Shown: positions 1 to 5,950 of the stretch, one piece after another
Layout of the letters: each line of letters starts with the position of its first letter
Numbering within the stretch: the first letter of the stretch is position 1
Notes under the pieces: generated by a model
Told to the model about the DNA's origin: nothing
Seen by the model: only the letters and a program-made list of their open reading frames with translations
The model's database searches: none
Position numbers and translations under genes: made by a program
NCBI GenBank assembly: GCA_035506255.1
Contig: DATJPS010000086.1
Coordinates: 1-15,759, forward strand
Source: CAIYXV01 sp035506255
GTDB lineage: Bacteria > Margulisbacteria > WOR-1 > XYC2-FULL-46-14 > WPAF01
DNA: 15,759 bases
Direction of reading: 5' to 3'

Positions 1-177
1 ACCGAACATCACCCATTGGACCGATATTAATAGAAGCATGACCACGGAAAGAGTAACGGTGGAAAGAAGATTCTTCTTTCTCACCATCCCTGCGTAGAAA
101 AAACCGAGTGCAGGAGTCATCAGGATCACGAGCGCGGCGGAAAAAAGAACCCAAGCGGTATCACCCGAATTAATCAA
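1..177 (-). CDS. amt: Ammonium transporter Amt, second copy (N-terminal part, runs off left edge)
   Basis: Only about the first 59 residues are visible. They read as TM1, the following loop and part of TM2 of an Amt/Rh-family ammonium channel. They closely match the complete Amt encoded from 1865 to 651 (shared stretches INSGDTAWVL, ALVILMTPALGFFY and GMVRKKN). No ATG lies at the right place. A TTG at 177-175 is chosen because an AAGGGGG Shine-Dalgarno ends 6 nt upstream, and the first later ATG would cut into TM1. A sigma-54 promoter with two operators lies immediately upstream, after the 3' end of glnK. The family moves ammonium across the inner membrane. The identity is certain; the state of the rest of the gene is unknown because it lies outside the window. 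Confidence 0.9.
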   Translation of the reverse strand, partial: MINSGDTAWVLFSAALVILMTPALGFFYAGMVRKKNLLSTVTLSVVMLLLISVQWVMFG

Positions 178-212
178 AGCACACCCCCTTGATCGTATTC
201 AGAGGAGGACTA

Positions 213-230
213 TTGCAATTTAGATGCCCA
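213..230 (-). promoter_or_regulatory. Sigma-54 (-24/-12) promoter of second amt
   Basis: Reading the minus strand, GG at 228-227 and GC at 216-215 are separated by exactly 10 nt, in the context GGCATCTAAATTGCA. This fits the RpoN consensus GGCAC-N5-TTGC except that the usual T before GG is G. The predicted start of transcription is about 203, giving a leader of about 26 nt to the TTG start at 177. It has the same layout as the promoters at 1917-1933 and 5142-5158. Confidence 0.75.
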
Positions 231-249
231 TGCCGTATGCACACCATAC

Positions 250-291
250 AACATTATTGTAGATATTCGCATGGATCAGGACATTATTGTC
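250..291. promoter_or_regulatory. Two tandem activator-binding palindromes (second amt)
   Basis: The proximal copy AACATTATTGTA (250-261, centre 255.5) and distal copy GACATTATTGTC (280-291, centre 285.5) match the motif TACAATATTGTA, with ACA-N4-TGT at the core. Their centres lie 40 and 70 bp from the -12 GC, the same geometry as at the other two sigma-54 promoters. The centres are 30 bp apart, about three helical turns, so both sites face the same side of the DNA. The distal copy begins just after the glnK stop codon (294-296). Binding by the activator encoded at 7468-5951 is an inference. Confidence 0.65.
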
Positions 292-293
292 GT

Positions 294-638
294 TTATAAA
301 GCTTTTTTGCCTCGTTCCCCGGTCCTCACCCTGATCACATTGTCCACCGGGTAAACAAATATCTTCCCATCGCCAGCCTTACCGGTCCGCGCCGCCTCCA
401 TCAGGATCTTTACCGCTCTTTCGGCATCGAACTCATCCACTACCAGTTCCAGTTTAAGTTTGGGGAGAAATTCCACCCGGTATTCACCGGCGCGCCATTC
501 GAGCGCGATCCCCTTTTGCGTCCCTCTTCCCTTGACCTCGGTAACGGTCATACCTATAAAACCTTCGTTTTCCAACGCCACTCTGATCTCGTCCAGCTTC
601 TCGGTCCTAATGATCGCCTCGATCTTTCTCATGTCCAT
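294..638 (-). CDS. glnK: PII signal-transduction protein GlnK
   Basis: This 114-aa PII protein senses 2-oxoglutarate and ATP/ADP; its family plugs Amt channels when nitrogen is plentiful. Landmarks seen are the T-loop with the Arg47 equivalent (WRAGEY) that enters the Amt pore, the Tyr51 equivalent that GlnD uridylylates in proteobacteria, the B-loop TGKAGDGKIFV and the C-terminal VRTGERG. Tyr46 is Trp here. Two in-frame ATGs exist, at 638 and 632. The Shine-Dalgarno AGGAGGGG, which overlaps the amt stop codon, favours 638; the second ATG gives the canonical numbering. It lies 12 nt after amt, the classic amt-glnK pairing (order reversed from E. coli), so it should be co-transcribed from the sigma-54 promoter at 1917-1933. 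Confidence 0.95.
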   Translation of the reverse strand: MDMRKIEAIIRTEKLDEIRVALENEGFIGMTVTEVKGRGTQKGIALEWRAGEYRVEFLPKLKLELVVDEFDAERAVKILMEAARTGKAGDGKIFVYPVDNVIRVRTGERGKKAL

Positions 639-650
639 TGCTATCCCCTC

Positions 651-1865
651 CTAGTATGCGGATTCGCCGTGCTGCGAAATGTCCAACCCGACATCCTCTT
701 CGTTCTCTCCCACCCTCAAGCTGAATATCGCGTCCACGATCTTCCCGAGTACGAATGACATTATGAACGAGAATACGATCACGACCGCGACCGTGAACGC
801 CTGTATCCCGAACTGCGCGGGGTTGCCGAAGAACAGGCCGTTGGCGCCGGCCGGATTTATCGCCTTTTCAGCGAACAACCCGGTCGCCAGCGCTCCCCAG
901 ATCCCGCCGATTCCATGGCAGGCGAATACGTCAAGCGATTCGTCGATACCGGTCTTTGTCCTTAGTATTATCATGTAATATGAAAAGATCGACGCGACCG
1001 CCCCGATGATTATGGCCGAAAGAGGGCTCACAAAACCGGACGCTGGGGTGATCGCAACCAAACCTACCACCGCACCCGTGGCCAGACCTAGCACGCTGGG
1101 CCGCTTATGGATCCAGCTGATTATCATCCAGGACAAAGCGGCGGCGGCAGCGGCGGTATTAGTAACAACAAAGGCGGAAGTGGCCAGCCCGCCCGAGGTA
1201 AGGGCCGAACCGCCGTTAAATCCGAACCATCCGAACCAGAGCAGGAATGCCCCCAGTACCGTAAAAGCTATATTCGAAGGTTCCATCGGGGTCTTCCCAT
1301 ATCCTTTCCTCTTACCTATGATCATTGCGAGCGCAAGCGCGGATATACCGGCGGTTATATGCACTACCGTCCCTCCTGCGAAATCGAGAGCGCCAAGGTT
1401 GCGTAACCATCCGCCGATCCCCCACACCCAATGCGCGACCGGCCCGTAAACGAATGTCGCCCATAGAAGAATGAACATAAGAAAGCCGGTAAAGTTTATC
1501 CTCTCAACGAATGCGCCGGTGATCAGCGCCGGAGTGATAACGGCGAATGCCAGCTGGAAGACCATGAACGCCAGATGCGGGATGGTCGCCGCATAACCGG
1601 CGAACGGAGCCTGCCCCACACCATTCAGCCCCAACCATTCCAACCCGCCAATGATCCCGGCCTTATCCGGACCAAAAGCGATCGAATATCCATAAAGGAC
1701 CCATTCCACAGAGATCAATGCCAATATCGCGACCGAAAGCATGATCGTGGAAAGGATATTCTTTTTTCTGACCATCCCGCCGTAAAAGAACCCGAGTGCG
1801 GGGGTCATTAAGATCACCAGCGCCGTGGAAATCAAAACCCAAGCCGTATCCCCACTATTTATCAT
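651..1865 (-). CDS. amt: Ammonium transporter Amt
   Basis: A 404-aa Amt/Rh-family ammonium transporter of the inner membrane with about 11 hydrophobic segments. The twin pore histidines are visible as VVHITAG (His169) and FACHGIGG (His317). Phe-rich gate regions (FQLAFAVITPAL, FGWFGFNGGS) are also present. The ATG at 1865 is preferred over an in-frame GTG at 1874, because the Shine-Dalgarno AAGGTGG ends 10 nt before the ATG but only 1 nt before the GTG. The protein enters TM1 directly with no cleavable signal peptide, unlike E. coli AmtB. The gene has its own sigma-54 promoter with two operators and is followed 12 nt later by glnK. The C-terminal cytoplasmic tail ends normally. Confidence 0.97.
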   Translation of the reverse strand: MINSGDTAWVLISTALVILMTPALGFFYGGMVRKKNILSTIMLSVAILALISVEWVLYGYSIAFGPDKAGIIGGLEWLGLNGVGQAPFAGYAATIPHLAFMVFQLAFAVITPALITGAFVERINFTGFLMFILLWATFVYGPVAHWVWGIGGWLRNLGALDFAGGTVVHITAGISALALAMIIGKRKGYGKTPMEPSNIAFTVLGAFLLWFGWFGFNGGSALTSGGLATSAFVVTNTAAAAAALSWMIISWIHKRPSVLGLATGAVVGLVAITPASGFVSPLSAIIIGAVASIFSYYMIILRTKTGIDESLDVFACHGIGGIWGALATGLFAEKAINPAGANGLFFGNPAQFGIQAFTVAVVIVFSFIMSFVLGKIVDAIFSLRVGENEEDVGLDISQHGESAY

Positions 1866-1916
1866 AGATCGCACACCACCTTATTAAAATATTCCCGACC
1901 CATTACCCATGCTTGT

Positions 1917-1933
1917 TGCAATTGCCACGCCAG
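1917..1933 (-). promoter_or_regulatory. Sigma-54 (-24/-12) promoter of amt-glnK
   Basis: The minus strand reads CTGGCGTGGCAATTGCA. GG at 1931-1930 and GC at 1919-1918 are spaced by exactly 10 nt, with the consensus TGGC and TTGCA flanks. The predicted transcription start is near 1906, leaving a leader of about 41 nt that contains the AAGGTGG ribosome-binding site. Two palindromic operators lie upstream at 1947-1994. Confidence 0.88.
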
Positions 1934-1946
1934 TGCTCATCCATAG

Positions 1947-1994
1947 AAATATACAATATTGTATATTTAGTCAAAATAAATATACAATATTGGA
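1947..1994. promoter_or_regulatory. Two tandem activator-binding palindromes (amt-glnK)
   Basis: The proximal site is a perfect 22-bp palindrome at 1947-1968 with core TATACAATATTGTATA (centre 1957.5). The distal site at 1983-1994 reads TACAATATTGGA (centre 1988.5), one base off the 12-bp core. The centres are 31 bp apart and 39 and 70 bp from the -12 GC of the sigma-54 promoter. This is the best-preserved copy of the motif found at all three sigma-54 promoters and in the promoter of the sigma-54 activator gene. Confidence 0.8.
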
Positions 1995-2000
1995 GTTAAG

Positions 2001-2041
2001 GGAGGCCGCCATTAATGGTGTGTTTTAAGAGGGCGGCCTCC
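2001..2041 (-). terminator. GC-rich hairpin after the PII gene (possible terminator)
   Basis: GGAGGCCGCC and GGCGGCCTCC form a perfect 10-bp stem around a 21-nt loop, starting 10 nt after the glnB stop codon. In the transcribed direction the stem is followed by CTTAACTCC, not by a U-run, so it is not a textbook intrinsic terminator. It may still end the upstream operon, block exonucleases, or insulate the amt operators next to it. Confidence 0.5.
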
Positions 2042-2051
2042 GCCATTCAGA

Positions 2052-2390
2052 TCAAAGCGCCTTGTCCCCTTCCTCCCCCGTCCTGACCTTTATCGCATTC
2101 TCAATGGACGAAATGAATATCTTGCCGTCACCTTCTTTACCCGTATATGCGGCGCTCTTTATCGTCTTTACAATAATGTCCAGATCCTCATCTCTGGCAA
2201 TGACCTCCAGCCTGGCCTTGTTAAGCAATTCGGTCTTATAGGTCTTCCCCCGGAATTGCTGTTCAACTCCATGCTGCTTACCATATCCTTCGATCTCCAT
2301 TATCATAAGGCCCTGGTTCCCGATCTTGCGAAGTGCAGTGCAAATCTCCCCTACCTTGCCCGGACGAACGATCGCTTCTATTCTTTTCAT
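2052..2390 (-). CDS. glnB: PII signal-transduction protein (GlnB/GlnK type)
   Basis: A 112-aa PII protein. The start ATG at 2390 follows GGGAGGG by 5 nt; a longer upstream reading would overlap the permease gene and has no PII homology. The T-loop (YGKQHGVEQQFRGKTYKTELLNK) keeps the Arg47 and Tyr51 equivalents, but the usual FLPK after the loop is LLNK. The ATP-site segments TGKEGDGKIF and VRTGEEG are present. It is more diverged than the amt-linked PII at 638-294 and sits 14 nt after the permease-PII fusion, so it is probably co-expressed with that fusion. It may form trimers with, or compete with, the fused PII domain; that is inference. Confidence 0.94.
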   Translation of the reverse strand: MKRIEAIVRPGKVGEICTALRKIGNQGLMIMEIEGYGKQHGVEQQFRGKTYKTELLNKARLEVIARDEDLDIIVKTIKSAAYTGKEGDGKIFISSIENAIKVRTGEEGDKAL

Positions 2391-2404
2391 ATATTTACCC
2401 TCCC

Positions 2405-4276
2405 TCAAATCGCTCCGACTCCGCGTTCTCCGGTCCGAACTCTTAAAGCATCGGAAGCATCGATGACGAATATTTTCCCATCGCCCACATTCCCGGTACG
2501 GACCGCCTCGCCGATTATATCCATCACCCGCGGCACATCCCACTCCTTCACCACCAGGTCCACTTTGACCTTAGGCAGGAACGAAATGTTCTCATCCACC
2601 GGTGAAACCTCTCCGATCTGACCCTTCTGTCTCCCAAAGCCTTTGACCTTGGTCACGGTCATGCCCATGATATAATCTTCTTCCTTGAGCGCTTGCACTA
2701 GAACGTTCAATTGTTCCGGCCGGATCAATCCCGAAACCATTTTCAAATGCGTTGTTTTGCGCGCCGTAGTGACCAGGACATACAGCCCGCTGATCAACGC
2801 CCAGGCGCCGGCTATCATAAAGCAGATATATGCTTCGGCACGGGCATCAGGGTTGCCGACGGAATAGAGATAAATGATCGCCACCAGCATGCAAACGTTG
2901 GCCACCACCCCCAACGCCGGGATCAGGCGATGCTTAAAGAAACTGAACTCCTTTTTATCTTTGGTGAATGCCACCACCGTCCAGATACAGGTCAGGCCGT
3001 AAAGGACGAATGTTCCAAAATTGGAAGCGAGCGTGATCCCGGTCAACCCGACCACCGAACGAACGCCGATCGCCGCGATCACCGAGGTCGCAACGATCAA
3101 TACTCCCAGCGCTACATGCGGCGTGCTGAATTTACTGTGGATAAAGCTCAACTCGTTCGGCAATTCCCGGTCCTCGGCCATCCCCGCCGTAACCCTCATC
3201 GCCGTGTTCATGCAGGAGAGCGTGGTCCCGACAATGGCGATCGCGACCGTGAGCGCCATTGTTATCATCAAACCGAATCCCAGTCCGGGAAATATCGCTT
3301 CACCGATCAGCTTAGTTAGGTCCCCGATAGGCGCGCTCGAAGCCGCGGCCGCCGCCATTCCCGTGACCGTGGCCGTTCCGCTCACGGCCGCCAGCTTGTC
3401 GCTTACCATAAGCCCCGCGCCCAGATATTCAAAAAGGTACGCCAGCACTCCCTGGATCAAGAGCGAAAGTATGATCGCTTTCGGCAAAGTGGTCTTAGGG
3501 TCTTTGGTCTCAGAGGAAAGAGCGGTACAGCTCTCAAAGCCTACCAGTATCAGGATCGCCAGCGTCGATTGCACCAGCACGCCGGTCAAAGAATGCGGCA
3601 TTACTACGTCAAGCCCTCCGCTGAACGCCCAATGGGTCGCGTGCAATGGATTGGCGATGCGGAACCAGATCGCCAGACAGCTGAAGATCACCAAAGCGGT
3701 CAGCTGGATGATATTTATCCAGAGGGCGGTAAGCGTCGAGCCGGTAACTCCGCGATATGCTATGAAACCGGTCACGATCGTGAACAAAACGCCAATGATA
3801 GTAAGGGAAAGAATGGACAAGGTTTGTCCCGTGAATTGAGCGTAAATATATCCTATGAGCGTTGCCATCATGGCGACCATGACGCCCGGATATACCCAAT
3901 AGAATAGATGCGCAGCCCAGCCGGTGACCAGTTTGGCAAAACGGGCAAGAGAGGTCGGCCCGCTAACTTTTTCTTCTTTGCGGTCAAGGAATGCTTTTTC
4001 GGCAAAATAGGTAACGCTCGCGAACCCGGCTTCCGGATATATCTTTGCCAGTTCGGCATATGAAAACGCGGTGAGGAAAGCCACTAACAACGCGATCACG
4101 ATCCCGGACCAAATATCGCTCGCCACCGAAGCGCCGCTAGGGGAGGTCGCCGCGGCCTGCAGTTGGTAAGTTATCCAGAGGAACGCCCCCGGAGCGATCA
4201 GTGCCATGGCATTGATGGTCGCTCCCAACAGACCCAGCTTAGGTTTCTCGGCCGTTTCCTGTTCGATCCTGGTCAT
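2405..4276 (-). CDS. APC-family amino-acid permease fused to a C-terminal PII domain
   Basis: This 623-aa protein has two parts. Residues about 10-505 form a 12-TM amino acid-polyamine-organocation permease (TM1 LGLLGATINAMALIAPGAF; signature GFESCTALSSETKDPKTTLP near 246-265). Residues about 513-623 are a complete PII domain (GFGRQKG, FLPKVKVDL, TGNVGDGKIFV, RVRTGERG). The ATP-site residues look intact. In the T-loop the position of Arg47 is Ser558 and that of Tyr51 is Glu562, so the domain cannot be uridylylated there and lacks the Amt-plugging Arg. The loop length is unchanged. ATG 4276 is chosen over GTG 4285 because GGAAGGGG lies 8 nt upstream. The gene follows the beta-barrel gene by 34 nt. 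A permease carrying its own nitrogen sensor, gating amino-acid or amine import by 2-oxoglutarate and ATP, is the likely role; the substrate is unknown. Confidence 0.93.
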   Translation of the reverse strand: MTRIEQETAEKPKLGLLGATINAMALIAPGAFLWITYQLQAAATSPSGASVASDIWSGIVIALLVAFLTAFSYAELAKIYPEAGFASVTYFAEKAFLDRKEEKVSGPTSLARFAKLVTGWAAHLFYWVYPGVMVAMMATLIGYIYAQFTGQTLSILSLTIIGVLFTIVTGFIAYRGVTGSTLTALWINIIQLTALVIFSCLAIWFRIANPLHATHWAFSGGLDVVMPHSLTGVLVQSTLAILILVGFESCTALSSETKDPKTTLPKAIILSLLIQGVLAYLFEYLGAGLMVSDKLAAVSGTATVTGMAAAAASSAPIGDLTKLIGEAIFPGLGFGLMITMALTVAIAIVGTTLSCMNTAMRVTAGMAEDRELPNELSFIHSKFSTPHVALGVLIVATSVIAAIGVRSVVGLTGITLASNFGTFVLYGLTCIWTVVAFTKDKKEFSFFKHRLIPALGVVANVCMLVAIIYLYSVGNPDARAEAYICFMIAGAWALISGLYVLVTTARKTTHLKMVSGLIRPEQLNVLVQALKEEDYIMGMTVTKVKGFGRQKGQIGEVSPVDENISFLPKVKVDLVVKEWDVPRVMDIIGEAVRTGNVGDGKIFVIDASDALRVRTGERGVGAI

Positions 4277-4310
4277 AAAAACCACCCCTTCCAGTTATTA
4301 TTTCCGAACA

Positions 4311-5021
4311 CTATATATTGATGTCCATCTGTGATGTCAGCGTCGGTTTTGCACCGTTGTTATATGTACCGTATCCGAACAACACAGAAGTATTGGAAGC
4401 AAAAGCCCATGAGAACCCATAGAACGTCGACCCCAACACCGATTTTGTACCGGCGTAATCTACACACGCCCATAGCTTGTCAGTTATCATTTTGTCCCAA
4501 GTCAGCATCATTCCAGCATTATCTTTATTACCGCTCGGGTCAACTAACAGCTTTTCATTGCCCGAAAAATACCCGGCGGAAAGACGCCCTATCATCGGGA
4601 ATGTTTTCGCAATCACTCCATAAAATACGTTCTGGTCCGTTATGTCTTTTTGCGTACCGAAACCAAAACCTCCCAATGCAACCGCGGGCAGGTTGTCCGA
4701 TTCCGCGATCGCATATTTGGCGTTGAACACCAACGGGCTCGTCTGGGGAAGGAAAGCGTCCACACCAATCTCCAATCCGGGTAATAATCCATAGGTCAGG
4801 CCCAGATCGGTCGGGAACGCATATCCGCCGGCCGCCGGACCTTCTATCGTAAAATAATTATCAATGCCCAGATGCATCGTCCCGCGCGCCTGGATATCGG
4901 TGGACGGGTTCCAAATCTGGGTGCTCGGGGTCCCAAAAGCTCCCGATCCCATGGCTACCGCCATCAACACCAACCCTAAAGCCAGTCTAAATGAACATTT
5001 CTTCGGTTCCATAAAAATCAT
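4311..5021 (-). CDS. Predicted outer-membrane beta-barrel protein
   Basis: A 236-aa protein with a Sec signal peptide (basic MEPKK, hydrophobic LALGLVLMAVAMGSGAFG) followed by alternating amphipathic strands rich in Gly, aromatic and Asn residues. This is typical of a small outer-membrane barrel or porin-like protein. I do not recognise a named family. ATG 5021 follows AAGGGGG closely; an in-frame ATG at 5012 (MEPKK) is an alternative start. The first 35 nt overlap the end of the small ORF at 5112-4987, suggesting translational coupling. It lies between a sigma-54 promoter and the permease-PII gene, so it is probably induced with them and may admit nitrogenous solutes into the periplasm. Confidence 0.75.
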   Translation of the reverse strand: MIFMEPKKCSFRLALGLVLMAVAMGSGAFGTPSTQIWNPSTDIQARGTMHLGIDNYFTIEGPAAGGYAFPTDLGLTYGLLPGLEIGVDAFLPQTSPLVFNAKYAIAESDNLPAVALGGFGFGTQKDITDQNVFYGVIAKTFPMIGRLSAGYFSGNEKLLVDPSGNKDNAGMMLTWDKMITDKLWACVDYAGTKSVLGSTFYGFSWAFASNTSVLFGYGTYNNGAKPTLTSQMDINI

Positions 5022-5112
5022 ATTCCCCCTTATTTTTTCCGATCATTAGAGCACGGATGGAACAGCCCCCCAGGATCGAGCCGATAACCGTAAAATATAT
5101 AAGGCTTTCCAT
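4987..5112 (-). CDS. Small 41-aa ORF, first gene of sigma-54 unit
   Basis: Too short for usual gene calling, but it starts with ATG 7 nt after a near-perfect Shine-Dalgarno (AAAGGAGGG) and is the first ORF after the predicted sigma-54 start site (about 5132). It encodes MESLIYFTVIGSILGGCS followed by a short polar tail ending in EEMFI. The first half is hydrophobic enough for one membrane segment. LGGC resembles a lipobox, but the usual basic residues before it are missing. The stop lies 35 nt inside the beta-barrel gene in another frame. It could be a small membrane protein or a coupling leader peptide. Confidence 0.5.
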   Translation of the reverse strand: MESLIYFTVIGSILGGCSIRALMIGKNKGEYDFYGTEEMFI

Positions 5113-5141
5113 CTTAGAGCCCTCCTTTCACGGGAGGGATA

Positions 5142-5158
5142 TTGCAATTAACCAGCCA
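5142..5158 (-). promoter_or_regulatory. Sigma-54 (-24/-12) promoter of barrel / permease-PII / glnB unit
   Basis: The minus strand reads TGGCTGGTTAATTGCAA, with GG at 5157-5156 and GC at 5145-5144 spaced by exactly 10 nt. The predicted start of transcription is near 5132, 20 nt before the ATG of the small ORF. Two operators lie upstream at 5177-5222. Confidence 0.87.
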
Positions 5159-5176
5159 GAGAAAGCAAGCGGGAGA

Positions 5177-5222
5177 TATACTATTTTGTATATTTTATCA
5201 ACGCCATAATTACATATTTGTA
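5177..5222. promoter_or_regulatory. Two tandem activator-binding palindromes (barrel / permease-PII unit)
   Basis: The proximal site TATACTATTTTGTATA (5177-5192, centre 5184.5) matches 14 of 16 bases of the site upstream of amt. The distal TACATATTTGTA (5211-5222, centre 5216.5) keeps ACA-N4-TGT. The centres are 40 and 72 bp from the -12 GC and 32 bp apart. The distal site is embedded in the last codons and stop of the TorF-like porin gene. Confidence 0.7.
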
Positions 5223-5938
5223 TTTTTACTGGCGGCCGCCAACGCAAACCAGAACAGGTTCCCATCCAACGGCCGCGACTCATGGTTGACGATAGTGTAG
5301 TTAAACGAAGGGGTTAGGTTCATATTACCGGTCGAAATTACCGAAGAGACCGTGGCAGTGGCATCGCTGGGCCCGGCTTTTACGCCGAACTGCCCGCAAT
5401 CGTAACCGACGGCAAGAGAAACATCGACCGGCAATGATCCCGCGGGGAACGATCTTTTACCGCTCAAGCTTAAATATGCCCCCTTTCCTTTATCATGGTC
5501 GTAAGAGGCGATCATGGTCGGGGTCAACGGCAAGTTATTGCCGGTCAGGCTGAGGAATAATTCACCGGTACGGCCTTCGGGAGCCACCGGATAGGTATAA
5601 TAGGAATAATATACGGAATAATTCCAATCATCGCCGATAAACGAAGCATAGGTAGCGGTATAATCTATTTCCGTCACTTCGCGGTTAACGATCCCGCCGG
5701 CAGTAGTGCTAGCATATGGATCGCCGGCATTACAAGAAGCCCATAAGCCGAGAGACAGCCCGGTATTTCCAAGATATACGGTCGCGCCAGGCTGGACCGC
5801 CGGCTGGCCGGCATTGAGATCGTAACCGCGCCAGATATATTTGGAACAATAAGCGATATTCAGGTCAAGGAGCGAGGCATAAGCGGTCCCGGCCATTATC
5901 AGAAAGAAGATGAAAAAGTAGAGGAGCTTTCCTTTCAT
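5210..5938 (-). CDS. TorF-like putative porin (outer membrane)
   Basis: A 242-aa protein with a clear Sec signal peptide (MKGKLLYFFIFFLIMAGTAYA, cleavage likely after AYA) and a beta-barrel pattern of alternating strands. The first strands (YCSKYIWRGYDLNAGQPAVQ and GATVYLG, residues about 30-57) resemble the SDYVFRG..Q...PAVQ start of the TorF/gcw_chp family of putative porins. The likely role is passage of small solutes through the outer membrane; the substrate is unknown. The ATG lies 12 nt after the stop of the sigma-54 activator gene behind a modest GGGGG ribosome-binding site, so it is probably co-transcribed with the activator. Its final codons carry the distal operator of the next unit. 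Confidence 0.78.
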   Translation of the reverse strand: MKGKLLYFFIFFLIMAGTAYASLLDLNIAYCSKYIWRGYDLNAGQPAVQPGATVYLGNTGLSLGLWASCNAGDPYASTTAGGIVNREVTEIDYTATYASFIGDDWNYSVYYSYYTYPVAPEGRTGELFLSLTGNNLPLTPTMIASYDHDKGKGAYLSLSGKRSFPAGSLPVDVSLAVGYDCGQFGVKAGPSDATATVSSVISTGNMNLTPSFNYTIVNHESRPLDGNLFWFALAAASKNTNM

Positions 5939-5950
5939 TTGCCCCCGCGA

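Noticed and set aside
1960..1986. Classic NifA site TGT-N10-ACA in the amt upstream region
   Set aside because: The TGT of the proximal site and the ACA of the distal site are 21 nt apart, not 10; the symmetric unit is ACA-N4-TGT.
2391..2543. 51-residue N-terminal extension of the PII protein at 2390-2052
   Set aside because: It overlaps the permease-PII coding sequence in another frame, is Arg/Cys-rich without homology, and the ATG at 2390 has its own ribosome-binding site and the canonical PII start.
2711..3839. Long plus-strand open frames opposite the permease gene
   Set aside because: They mirror the codon bias of the minus-strand permease, show no domain motifs, and have no ribosome-binding site or promoter.
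5120..5138. CCCTCC/GGAGGG hairpin that could hide the Shine-Dalgarno of the small ORF
   Set aside because: The predicted sigma-54 start near 5132 lies inside the loop, so the 5' arm (5138-5133) would not be transcribed and the hairpin cannot form in the mRNA.
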